Assembly: GCA_017431825.1 (NCBI GenBank)
Contig: JAFRKI010000016.1
Coordinates: forward strand, 62,001-126,000
From: Erysipelotrichaceae bacterium
GTDB taxonomy: Bacteria > Bacillota_I > Bacilli_A > Erysipelotrichales > Erysipelotrichaceae
Reading direction: 5' to 3'
DNA: 64,000 bases
Below are positions 1 to 7,417 of the stretch, in pieces. The first letter of the stretch is position 1. Every line of letters begins with the position of its first letter. The translations under genes were made by a program, and so were the position numbers. The notes beneath the pieces are model-generated. The model was not told the origin of the DNA. It saw nothing but the letters and a program-made list of their open reading frames with translations, and searched no databases.

Positions 1-853
1 CCGTATTGAAACCGGCTGTCCTGGTCGTTACCGACTGGAACAGGGATGAGATGATCCTTTCCGGCAAAGGCAGGGACCTGAATTCAAAGACGAACAGGAA
101 TAGCGCCGGAACGAATATCAGCAGCAGCGAAGTCACGAGGATGATCTTGCTCTGGATGCTGTAGTGCTTGAAACGGAGTTTATTAGTCTTGATGTCATCC
201 CAGGTAACGAAACCGATACCGCCGATGACGATCAGTGACATTATCACGATATTGACGTAGTAATTGCCCTGATAGGAAGTAAAGGAAGAGAAAGGTCCCC
301 TGATGCCCATCAGATCGAATCCGGCATTACAGAAAGCCGAGATCGAATGAAAGATCGAATACCAGACGGCTTTGAGCGGACCGACATCCTTAAGAAACTG
401 TGGGAACAGAAGACAGGCTCCTATCAGTTCGATAAAGAAAGACGTTTTGATGATGAAGGAAGTAAGCCTGACGATGCCTCTGATACGGGGAGCACCGATC
501 GACTCCTGCATAGTGCTTCTTTCCCACAGGCCGATCTGTTTGCCTGACAGGGCGATGAAAGCCATGGTGATCGTAACGACGCCCATACCGCCGATCTGTA
601 TCATGATCAGTATCACCAGCTGTCCGAACATCGACCAGTGGATGGCCGTATCCTTGACGACCAGTCCGGTAACACAGGTAGCTGATACCGATGTGAAAAG
701 AGCATCGACGAATTCCGTATGCATGTGGGCATTATTTGCCACCGGCAGCATCAGCAGCAGGGCTCCGAAAAGTATCAGCAGTAAAAAGCCCAGAATGATC
801 AGCTGGTAGGTCCTTGTTTTCTTTGTGTTGAAAACGCTTTTCTTTTTCTTCAT
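1..853 (-). CDS. TrkH/KtrB-family potassium uptake subunit, partial
   Basis: Membrane subunit of a Trk/Ktr potassium uptake system; it would import K+ together with a cytoplasmic NAD-binding TrkA/KtrA subunit that is not in the window. The gene starts at 853 (ATGAAGAAAAAG) and runs off the left edge, so about 284 N-terminal codons are visible. Three pore-loop signatures of the family can be read in order: SATCVTGL, SAFCNAGFDL and, at the very edge, TTRTAGFNT, separated by hydrophobic helices. The fourth pore repeat lies outside. No regulatory partner is adjacent, so KtrB versus TrkH cannot be decided here. Confidence 0.9.
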   Translation of the reverse strand, partial: MKKKKSVFNTKKTRTYQLIILGFLLLILFGALLLMLPVANNAHMHTEFVDALFTSVSATCVTGLVVKDTAIHWSMFGQLVILIMIQIGGMGVVTITMAFIALSGKQIGLWERSTMQESIGAPRIRGIVRLTSFIIKTSFFIELIGACLLFPQFLKDVGPLKAVWYSIFHSISAFCNAGFDLMGIRGPFSSFTSYQGNYYVNIVIMSLIVIGGIGFVTWDDIKTNKLRFKHYSIQSKIILVTSLLLIFVPALFLFVFEFRSLPLPERIISSLFQSVTTRTAGFNT

Positions 854-886
854 TTGACATTATTTATTGTAATATTTTAGGAATTT

Positions 887-919
887 AAATAAAATACCCC
901 GCTTGTTTTAAGCAGGGTA
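887..919 (-). terminator. Intrinsic terminator of the nucleoside hydrolase
   Basis: Stem arms 895-904 and 910-919 with one C-A mismatch and a five-base loop. On the minus strand it is followed by a T-rich run, directly after the stop of the hydrolase gene and before the potassium transporter start. Confidence 0.75.
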
Positions 920-948
920 AGGAATTATCTATCGGTTTATGATCCTGA

Positions 949-1878
949 TCAGATATGTCTTCTGAGAACGTTCTCTACCAGGTCCCAGAAAGGCTCATGA
1001 TCGATGGCCAGACCGACAGTGACGTTAGGTTTTTTATGGAAACGGTCATTGGCATCGCACAGCGTCCTGCCATAGCCCGGTCCGTAGCGGTTGGTATCGA
1101 CTTCCACGAACATGTCCTGAGTCTTATACATTTCCGGTGCCACCAGATAGGTAACGGCCGTAACGTCATGGACCGGACCGGCTTCAAGACCGTTGACGGC
1201 CTGTGACCTGAAGGTAAAACGCATGATGTCGCCGAAGAGCTTGCCGGCCTTGTTGCCGATGGCTTCCATTCTTTCGATGACTTTCATGTCGGCTAAGGCG
1301 GTATTGGTCAGGTCAAGACCCATCATCGTGATCGGAACACCTGAAGAGAAGACGATATGGGCAGCTTCCGGATCGGCATAGATGTTGAACTCGGCAGCCG
1401 GTGTGGCATTGCCCAGACCGATGGCACCGCCCATCAGGACGATCTCCTGGATCTTACCGATGATCTTCGGTTCCAGTCTCATGGCCATGGCGATGTTGCT
1501 AAGCGGTCCTACCGGTACCAGGGTGATGTCACCGTCACTGTTCATCAGCGTATTAATAAGGTACTCCACGGCATGCAAGGGTTCAGCCTTCTTATGGCAT
1601 TCGCCGAAGACCGGACCGTCAAGTCCCGATTCGCCATGTACGTCATCAGCCACATACTGCTCTCTGACAAGCGGAAGGCTCATGCCTCCGTATACCGGAA
1701 CATCCAGTCCCAGATGATCGCAGACATTAAGCGTGTTCTTTAGAGTCTTGGGAAGAGTCTGGTTGCCGGCCACCACCGTAACGCCCAGCAGTTCGATATC
1801 CGGATGCCTGGCAGCGACCATCAGGGCTATCGCATCATCATGCCCGGTATCACAGTCCAGTATCATTTTTCTTTTCAT
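949..1878 (-). CDS. Nucleoside hydrolase (IunH/Rih family)
   Basis: Hydrolyses the N-glycosidic bond of ribonucleosides to base and ribose for salvage. The calcium-binding aspartate cluster of the family is present at the N terminus (DCDTGHDD, about residues 8-15), as are the NIYADPEA stretch and the catalytic-type His-Asp in GPVHDVTAV. At about 309 aa it has the usual length. An ATG six codons upstream exists, but its first codons contain the ribosome binding site AAGAGGTG, so 1878 is the better start. It is divergent from a Crp-type regulator, an arrangement resembling rihB/yeiL of Escherichia coli. Pyrimidine versus purine preference cannot be read from the sequence. Confidence 0.93.
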   Translation of the reverse strand: MKRKMILDCDTGHDDAIALMVAARHPDIELLGVTVVAGNQTLPKTLKNTLNVCDHLGLDVPVYGGMSLPLVREQYVADDVHGESGLDGPVFGECHKKAEPLHAVEYLINTLMNSDGDITLVPVGPLSNIAMAMRLEPKIIGKIQEIVLMGGAIGLGNATPAAEFNIYADPEAAHIVFSSGVPITMMGLDLTNTALADMKVIERMEAIGNKAGKLFGDIMRFTFRSQAVNGLEAGPVHDVTAVTYLVAPEMYKTQDMFVEVDTNRYGPGYGRTLCDANDRFHKKPNVTVGLAIDHEPFWDLVENVLRRHI

Positions 1879-1924
1879 AACAGCACCTCTTTTCAACTAA
1901 ATGATAGTATCATTAAGATATATA

Positions 1925-1946
1925 AAATAGGAGATATCTCCTATTT
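1925..1946. promoter_or_regulatory. Perfect 22-bp palindrome, candidate operator
   Basis: The divergent intergenic region contains a perfect inverted repeat of 22 bases with core AGGAGATATCTCCT at 1929-1942. It lies just upstream of the regulator start at 1954 and about 50 bases from the nucleoside hydrolase start. Homodimeric Crp/Fnr regulators bind such dyads, so a shared operator for the regulator and its divergent target is likely; the binding itself is inferred. Confidence 0.6.
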
Positions 1947-1953
1947 GATAACT

Positions 1954-2625
1954 ATGGAAAAGATATATGAAAAAAACGTTATCAGGCAATATCTGAACCG
2001 CAAGGGTTACCGCAACTGGTTTTCCCATGACTTCGATGATGCAGCATATCTTGTGAGATGCCGGCATAACGAGATCCTTATCCGCCAGGGAGACGAAGCC
2101 GATACATTATATTATCTGGTGAAAGGAAAGTGCCGGGCAACAGCGGTCAACAGCGAAGGTAAGCTCTGTGTGATCAATACGATAACTGCGCCTAATCTGA
2201 TCGGCGAGATAGAGTTCATCAGTGAAGACGATTCCTTTTCGGTAGAAGCGGTCGAAGATTCCCTGCTTATAGCCCTTCCTTATGAGGCGTGCCGGGATAT
2301 GCTTCTGAATGACCCGAAATTCCTTTTTCATCTCTGTGAGCTGCTTACGGAAAAGGAAAGGGAACATGCCATAAAGCTGACACAGGCTGCTTCCTTTCCG
2401 CTTGAAAACAGACTGGCTCAGTTCCTGCTGGAGAATGCCATCAACAAGGAGATATCCCTAAGAAAAACAGTCATAGCGGAAAGTCTGGGAGTTTCCTACA
2501 GACATCTGGAGAAAGTCATGAAAGACTTTGTGGAACAGGGGATATTAAAAAAAGAGAAGTTTGTCTACACCATCACTGATGAAAAAGAACTTCTCGATAA
2601 GGCATCTGCTTTGGACATATTCTGA
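1954..2625 (+). CDS. Crp/Fnr-family transcriptional regulator
   Basis: About 223 aa: an N-terminal cyclic-nucleotide-binding-type beta roll (RQGDEADTLYYLVKGK near residues 45-60), a long dimerisation helix, and a C-terminal winged helix-turn-helix with the recognition region AESLGVSYRHLEKVMKDF. The pattern is that of YeiL-like regulators. The reading frame is open upstream to 1804, but that part overlaps the divergent gene and its promoter; the ATG at 1954 gives a normal Crp-length N terminus. No strong ribosome binding site precedes it, and an in-frame TTG at 1945 is possible. It probably controls the divergent nucleoside hydrolase. No iron-sulfur cysteine motif is evident, so the effector is unknown. 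Confidence 0.88.
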   Translation: MEKIYEKNVIRQYLNRKGYRNWFSHDFDDAAYLVRCRHNEILIRQGDEADTLYYLVKGKCRATAVNSEGKLCVINTITAPNLIGEIEFISEDDSFSVEAVEDSLLIALPYEACRDMLLNDPKFLFHLCELLTEKEREHAIKLTQAASFPLENRLAQFLLENAINKEISLRKTVIAESLGVSYRHLEKVMKDFVEQGILKKEKFVYTITDEKELLDKASALDIF

Positions 2626-2631
2626 TATAAT

Positions 2632-3459
2632 CTATCTTTCCTTAAAGAACTTATCCGCAAATTCCGGATAGAGAGTCAGATCGAATACTTCTTTGGAACG
2701 GGTCCTGATGGCTTCATCAGCCAGATGGCCGTGCAGCCACACGGCATCGACAGCTGCCCGGTACGGATCCTCATAGAGAGCACAGAGCCCCGCGATCATG
2801 CCGGTCAGGACATCACCGCTTCCCGCTCTGGCCAGTGCTTCATTGCCGGAATCGTTGACGGTGACCTTTCCTCTTCCGGAAACGATGAGCGTAGAAGGCC
2901 CTTTAAGGACCAGTGTTACCTTCTTTTCCTTTGCGAAGTTTACCGCTATCTCTTCCTTATTCTTTTTTATATCATCGATGCTTAAGCCCGTCAGTAAGGA
3001 GAATTCTCCCAGATGCGGAGTCAGTATCATCTTCCTGTTCAGTTTATACAGACCGTCATTATCAGAAAGGATATGCAGGCCTTCCGCATCCACCGTTACC
3101 GGTACTTTCGCATTCTTTAATACGTATCTGAGATATTCTTCCTTCAAAGAATGATTGGTCATCCCTGAACCGAAGGCCACGGAATCAGCCTTCTTAAAGG
3201 CTTCAGGGAAGCCTTTATTACTGAGGTCATCAGGATGATAGACAGCCGTTATCTCATTGGAAGCAACTATCGGATAGATGCTTTCAGGCAGGAGGACTTC
3301 GATATAGGATGCGCCGACGCTTCTGGCACCGATGATGTTCAGGATACAGGCTCCGGCCATTCCGTATGATCCGCCTACGATGAAAACTCTGCCGTTGTCG
3401 AACTTATTGGAATCAGCTTTCCTTAAAGGATAATGTCTGAAAAAGGTCTTTTTATCCAT
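2632..3459 (-). CDS. nnrD: ADP-dependent NAD(P)H-hydrate dehydratase
   Basis: Metabolite-repair enzyme that dehydrates damaged S-NAD(P)HX back to NAD(P)H with ADP or ATP. The 275-aa protein is a ribokinase-like carbohydrate-kinase fold with the family signatures GGSYGMAGA near the N terminus, GSGMTNHS, LTPHLGEF and the nucleotide-binding NEALARAGSGDVLTGM near the C terminus. It is the stand-alone dehydratase; the NnrE epimerase domain found fused in many bacteria is absent. It is convergent with the Crp-type gene, with only six bases between stop codons. The 112-base gap on its other side (3460-3571) is AT-rich and must hold both divergent promoters. Confidence 0.92.
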   Translation of the reverse strand: MDKKTFFRHYPLRKADSNKFDNGRVFIVGGSYGMAGACILNIIGARSVGASYIEVLLPESIYPIVASNEITAVYHPDDLSNKGFPEAFKKADSVAFGSGMTNHSLKEEYLRYVLKNAKVPVTVDAEGLHILSDNDGLYKLNRKMILTPHLGEFSLLTGLSIDDIKKNKEEIAVNFAKEKKVTLVLKGPSTLIVSGRGKVTVNDSGNEALARAGSGDVLTGMIAGLCALYEDPYRAAVDAVWLHGHLADEAIRTRSKEVFDLTLYPEFADKFFKER

Positions 3460-3571
3460 ATTTAAATTATAAGTTAAAGTAGGGATTATTTATTTTAAAT
3501 GTAAAATTTGCGAAAATAAAAATGTGACCAAAACACGTTAACCGTTAGTAGATAGGTGAAAGGAGGGTGAC

Positions 3572-4132
3572 ATGGAAGATTTAGAGATCGTGGAACTTTA
3601 CTGGAACAGAGATGAAGCGGCACTTAAGGAGACTGCCGACAAATACGGCAATTACTGCTACTCGATCGCCTTCAATATTCTCTGTAACAATGAAGATGCC
3701 CAGGAATGTGTCAATGACACCTATCTGGGCGCCTGGAACGCGATACCTCCTCATCATCCGGCGGTCCTGTCGACTTTCTTGGGCAAGATCACCCGTCGTC
3801 TTTCTTTAAACAGAAGAAGAAGCGACAATGCGAAAAAGAGAGGCGGAGGAGAGATAACGCTGTCCTTTGACGAACTGGAAGAGTGCATCGCCTCCGGCAA
3901 GACCATCGATGAAGAACTGGCGGAACAGGAGCTGGCAGACATGATCAGCGAATTCCTGTCAACGCTGAAAGAAGAAGAAAGAAAGGTCTTTGTGTGCCGT
4001 TACTGGTACTTTGAGTCCATCGCTGATATAGCTTTACGATTCACTTATACTCCCAGCAAAGTCAAGATGATGCTGAAACGGACCAGAGACAGACTGAAAG
4101 ATTATTTGGAAAGAAGAGGTGTTTTGGTATGA
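3572..4132 (+). CDS. ECF-type RNA polymerase sigma factor
   Basis: A 186-aa sigma-70 family protein of the extracytoplasmic function class. Region 2 is visible as CYSIAFNILCNNEDAQECVND and following residues (about 30-65), and region 4 as the C-terminal helix-turn-helix from LKEEERKVFVCRYWYFES to the end. A strong ribosome binding site (AAAGGAGGGTGAC) precedes the ATG. Its stop overlaps the start of the next gene by four bases (ATGA), so sigma and the membrane protein are co-translated, as is usual for sigma/anti-sigma pairs. Confidence 0.92.
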   Translation: MEDLEIVELYWNRDEAALKETADKYGNYCYSIAFNILCNNEDAQECVNDTYLGAWNAIPPHHPAVLSTFLGKITRRLSLNRRRSDNAKKRGGGEITLSFDELEECIASGKTIDEELAEQELADMISEFLSTLKEEERKVFVCRYWYFESIADIALRFTYTPSKVKMMLKRTRDRLKDYLERRGVLV

Positions 4133-5208
4133 AGAATGAAAAGTTAGTAGATGCGATCGGACTTATCGACGATCATTATATTGAAGAAGCCCATAAGGCA
4201 AACAGGAAACAGTTCAGATTCAGCTGGGCCTTTGCGGGCAAGCTGGCAGCAGGTTTTGCGTGCCTGTGCTTACTGATAACGATAGCCCCGAAGATCCTCA
4301 ATAAGGGAGCGGGATTCGGCAACAAGGCAGCTGAAGATACCTATTACTATAACGGCGGAAGCAACAGCACCGGAAACACTTCCTATAAGACCAGCATCCC
4401 GTCATCTTCCTATTACGGAGATTACGATGCGGATGTAATGGTCGAAGATGCCGCCTATATGTCGGATGAAAGCTATTCAGGCGGATCGACATCCCGCAAT
4501 GAAAGCAGCTCCGGCAGCAGCACGGAACTTCAGGCTAACAAGAAGCTCATCGTAACCGGTGATCTCAACATGGAAACGATGGACCTCGACAAGGTGCTGG
4601 ATCAGCTGGGCAAAAACGTCAATGAATGCGGAGGTTATTTCCAGGATTCTTCCGTATCCACGTCCGGTTCCTACCGTTACTACACGGCCGTCATCAGGAT
4701 CCCGGCTGAAAAGTACGCTGATTTCATTTCGACCGTACAGGGCAGCGGCAACGTTACCTACTATCATGAAAACACCAGGGACATCACCGATGCTTACACT
4801 GACTTAAGTGCCAGACTAACATCCCTGAAGGCTGAAGAAGAAAAGGTCCTGGAGTTCTACAAGCAGGCTGAAAGCATCGACGATCTGATGAGGATCGAAT
4901 CAAGACTCACTGATATCCGCTATGAGATCGACTACATCGAGAACCAGCTCAAGAACTTCGATCTGCAGGTATCCTACTCCACGCTGACCATCTCCATCAA
5001 GGAGACGACTACTTATACCGAAACAAGTGTCAGCTTCTGGGAGAGACTGGCAAATTCATTCAGGTACGGCTGGACTGATTTCATCTCCGGCGTGGAAGAC
5101 TTCGTACTGGGCGTAATATACTACATCTGGACTATCCTCTTACTGGCAGCCATCGCCTTTGGCGGATACAAGTTATATAAAAAGTTAAGAAACAGAAGGA
5201 ATAAGTAA
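4129..5208 (+). CDS. Membrane protein with DUF4349 domain, probable anti-sigma factor
   Basis: The 359-aa protein has a short cytoplasmic N terminus (about 30 residues), a transmembrane helix near residues 33-53, a Ser/Gly/Tyr-rich linker to about residue 130, a DUF4349-like region with a coiled coil (residues about 135-310, ending in STLTISIKET), and a second transmembrane helix close to the C terminus followed by a basic tail. Coupling to the ECF sigma gene suggests that the N-terminal tail holds the sigma factor and the outside DUF4349 part senses envelope stress. The N-terminal tail lacks a zinc-binding HxxxCxxC motif, so the binding mode would be non-canonical. The anti-sigma role is inferred from context only. 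Confidence 0.8.
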   Translation: MKNEKLVDAIGLIDDHYIEEAHKANRKQFRFSWAFAGKLAAGFACLCLLITIAPKILNKGAGFGNKAAEDTYYYNGGSNSTGNTSYKTSIPSSSYYGDYDADVMVEDAAYMSDESYSGGSTSRNESSSGSSTELQANKKLIVTGDLNMETMDLDKVLDQLGKNVNECGGYFQDSSVSTSGSYRYYTAVIRIPAEKYADFISTVQGSGNVTYYHENTRDITDAYTDLSARLTSLKAEEEKVLEFYKQAESIDDLMRIESRLTDIRYEIDYIENQLKNFDLQVSYSTLTISIKETTTYTETSVSFWERLANSFRYGWTDFISGVEDFVLGVIYYIWTILLLAAIAFGGYKLYKKLRNRRNK

Positions 5209-6015
5209 ATGAAGAAAGGAACAGTATTATTAGTGATCATGATGATGCTGCTGACACTGTTTGGATGCTCAGGCTCGCTTAAGATCAAGGAAGGTGAAAA
5301 GGATTCCGACCTGGTCGATGCCAGGATCATATCGGCAACAACCAAGAAGAACGAGAATACCGGTTTCACCGTTGTCAATACCAAGGTGGAGCTTACCGGC
5401 AGGTCCGAAATTGCCCTCATGAGCATTCACGGCACTTACCATTTCCTCAATGACGAAGGTGAAGAAGTAGGCACGGTAGGCTTCTACTACATCGGTGTCG
5501 ATGATCCGCTGGAAAAGGACGAAACGGTAACGACCGAATACGGTTTCCAGAACAGATTCGAAGATGATGTCAAGCAGGTCTATCTTGAGATAACGGAAGT
5601 TAAGAATATTGAAGAACTGCCGCCTAAGCATCTTCCTCAGACCGGCGAATATCTCTACGAAGCTCTCAACAGCGAAAAGATCAACAGCATCAAAGAAGTC
5701 CTTCCGGTCAAGATCACCTACATCCAGGATCAGAGCGGATTCAGGACCTACTATACCGTAGAAGATCCGGAAAGCATCGAGAAGGCTGTAGCTCTCTTTA
5801 CTTCGATAAAGATCAAGGATGAGACCAATGAAGTCTATACCGACAACTACAACGGCATTCACTTCGTCTGGCCGGATGAAACCGAATCCTATGTCAGCAT
5901 CAATATGAGGAACCTCGAAGTGAGCGTCTACAATCAGTATCACTACTACGAAATGGAGGGTCTGGCTGCCTTCATCGACGGCCTGGCCACCATGGGTGTA
6001 AAGACAACGGATTAA
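5209..6015 (+). CDS. Lipoprotein of unknown function
   Basis: A 268-aa secreted lipoprotein: a basic start, a hydrophobic stretch and lipobox LTLFGC place the lipidated cysteine at residue 20. The mature part has a beta-rich appearance, with a first half describing immunoglobulin-like strands and a second half with YVSINMRNLEVSVYNQYHYY. I do not recognise a family. The ATG follows the upstream stop without a gap, so it is the third gene of the sigma operon and may be an extracellular partner of the DUF4349 protein. The operon ends at the terminator just downstream. Confidence 0.8.
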   Translation: MKKGTVLLVIMMMLLTLFGCSGSLKIKEGEKDSDLVDARIISATTKKNENTGFTVVNTKVELTGRSEIALMSIHGTYHFLNDEGEEVGTVGFYYIGVDDPLEKDETVTTEYGFQNRFEDDVKQVYLEITEVKNIEELPPKHLPQTGEYLYEALNSEKINSIKEVLPVKITYIQDQSGFRTYYTVEDPESIEKAVALFTSIKIKDETNEVYTDNYNGIHFVWPDETESYVSINMRNLEVSVYNQYHYYEMEGLAAFIDGLATMGVKTTD

Positions 6016-6038
6016 AAGGCACGGCAGTGCCTTTTTAA
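6014..6038 (+). terminator. Intrinsic terminator of the sigma operon
   Basis: Stem AAAAGGCAC / GTGCCTTTT (6014-6022 and 6027-6035) with loop GGCA and a T run. It overlaps the stop codon of the lipoprotein gene. Confidence 0.85.
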
Positions 6039-6057
6039 TTGCGTTAGAATATAGTTA

Positions 6058-6774
6058 ATGAAGACCTACTGCATAAGCGATATTCACGGACACTATCAGA
6101 ACTTTCTGGCTTTTTATGAAACGTTGGAAGAGGACGACCTGGTCTATGTCCTGGGCGACGTCATCGATAAAGGAGAAGATCCCATTTCCTGTTTAAGACT
6201 GATCATGAATGACAGACGTTTCATAATGATCCTGGGCAACCATGAATACATGATGTGGCAGTACCTTCATTCCCTAAAGAACGATCTGAGCGATAAGGAA
6301 GAAAACTACATCCAGTGGATCGAATGGAACAGAGGCTCCGATACCTACAAGCCATATCTGCAGCTTGAAGAAGCGGAACAGAAGAAGATCTATGACTTCA
6401 TCGAGGACCTGCCTCTTAACGTTCCGGAAGTGACCGTCAATGACAGAAAGTTCTATCTTGTACACTCCCTCCCGGGAAGCGATAAAGAGATAAGGATGGC
6501 CGACATCGGTTATAACGATGATCTCATCTACAGCTACGTCTGGGACAGGCAGCTCATCGATGAGTATCTGAAGCCTTTTGAAGATAAGACGGTCATCGCC
6601 GGACATACGGTAGTGCAGGAATACTACGGCTACTTCAAATGTGAACCTTACTATTACGGAGACGACATAAGTAAGGCTCCGTATATCGATATCGACGGAG
6701 GTCTGGCTTATCAGCTTCCGGGTTCAAGACTCATCGCCTTGTGCCTTGACGACCTTACTTACAGGATGTACTAA
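6058..6774 (+). CDS. Calcineurin-like metallophosphoesterase
   Basis: A 238-aa cytoplasmic phosphoesterase of the PPP/bis(5'-nucleosyl)-tetraphosphatase type. The metal-binding motifs appear in the proper order: SDIHGHYQN at the N terminus, LGDVIDKG around residue 32, LGNHEYM around residue 60, LVHS in the middle and AGHTVVQEY near residue 182. Substrates may be phosphoproteins or diadenosine polyphosphates; the sequence does not decide. The following zinc-ribbon gene starts only about ten bases downstream, so the two are probably co-transcribed. Confidence 0.88.
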   Translation: MKTYCISDIHGHYQNFLAFYETLEEDDLVYVLGDVIDKGEDPISCLRLIMNDRRFIMILGNHEYMMWQYLHSLKNDLSDKEENYIQWIEWNRGSDTYKPYLQLEEAEQKKIYDFIEDLPLNVPEVTVNDRKFYLVHSLPGSDKEIRMADIGYNDDLIYSYVWDRQLIDEYLKPFEDKTVIAGHTVVQEYYGYFKCEPYYYGDDISKAPYIDIDGGLAYQLPGSRLIALCLDDLTYRMY

Positions 6775-6784
6775 AGGAGACTGC

Positions 6785-7384
6785 ATGGGAAAGAAATACT
6801 GCAAGTGCTGCGGTGCTGAAGTCAACGATTCCCGGTTCTGTCCGGAATGCGGCACGCCTCTTAACGACGATACACTGACTGATGAAAAGCCGGATATCAC
6901 TGAACCGGAACCATGCGACGGGCTGAAGATCGCTGAACCGGATGACGATAAACCGAAAAAGAAGATTCCGGTACCGGAAGATGAAGGCTACTCGCTGCTG
7001 GTAGACTGCTGCCGGAGAACAGTGGCTACTGTAGGGGGCGACGGTTATGATGAACTGGTCCTTTATCAGAAAGGTGACGATTATCAGATCCATCACTTCT
7101 CCAGGTATGAATACATGTCCGATACCATCCATGCGGCTTACAGGACAACCAAGGAATGTGCCGACAAGGTATTCGAGGCCATAAAAAAGGAAAAGCTGGC
7201 GAAATACAGGGACTATAAAGGCCGTCCTTTATGTGGCGGAGAAAACATCGTCAAGTTCGTGATAAATGATGAAGTATACAGGATCACGGAAGCGAACCTT
7301 CCTTTTGAGAAACACTCTTCCCTGGGGAAGATAAGATCGGTGCTCTCTTCTTTCATTGATGAGAATAATAAAACAGATGCCTGA
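6785..7384 (+). CDS. Zinc-ribbon protein of unknown function
   Basis: A 199-aa protein with an N-terminal zinc ribbon (CKCCGAEV followed by FCPECGTPL), an acidic, proline-containing linker to about residue 65 and a C-terminal globular alpha/beta region of unknown family. The reading frame is open to 6746, but AAAGGAGA at 6772-6779 sits correctly for the ATG at 6785. The stop codon lies in the loop of the transcription terminator. No function can be assigned; it is one of three zinc-ribbon proteins in the window. Confidence 0.82.
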   Translation: MGKKYCKCCGAEVNDSRFCPECGTPLNDDTLTDEKPDITEPEPCDGLKIAEPDDDKPKKKIPVPEDEGYSLLVDCCRRTVATVGGDGYDELVLYQKGDDYQIHHFSRYEYMSDTIHAAYRTTKECADKVFEAIKKEKLAKYRDYKGRPLCGGENIVKFVINDEVYRITEANLPFEKHSSLGKIRSVLSSFIDENNKTDA

Positions 7385-7397
7385 GCATCTGTTTTTC
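7370..7397 (+). terminator. Intrinsic terminator with a stop codon in its loop
   Basis: Stem AAACAGATGC / GCATCTGTTT (7371-7380 and 7385-7394) with loop CTGA and a T run. The TGA of the upstream gene is within the loop, so the terminator is built into the coding end. Confidence 0.85.
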
Positions 7398-7417
7398 ATT
7401 AAACATAAATCAGGTTT

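Noticed and set aside
1804-1953. N-terminal extension of the Crp-type regulator
   Set aside because: It would overlap the divergent hydrolase gene and include its promoter and the palindrome; family length supports 1954.
5269-5943. Open frame of 224 codons on the minus strand
   Set aside because: Antisense to the lipoprotein gene, which has a lipobox, correct coupling and a terminator.
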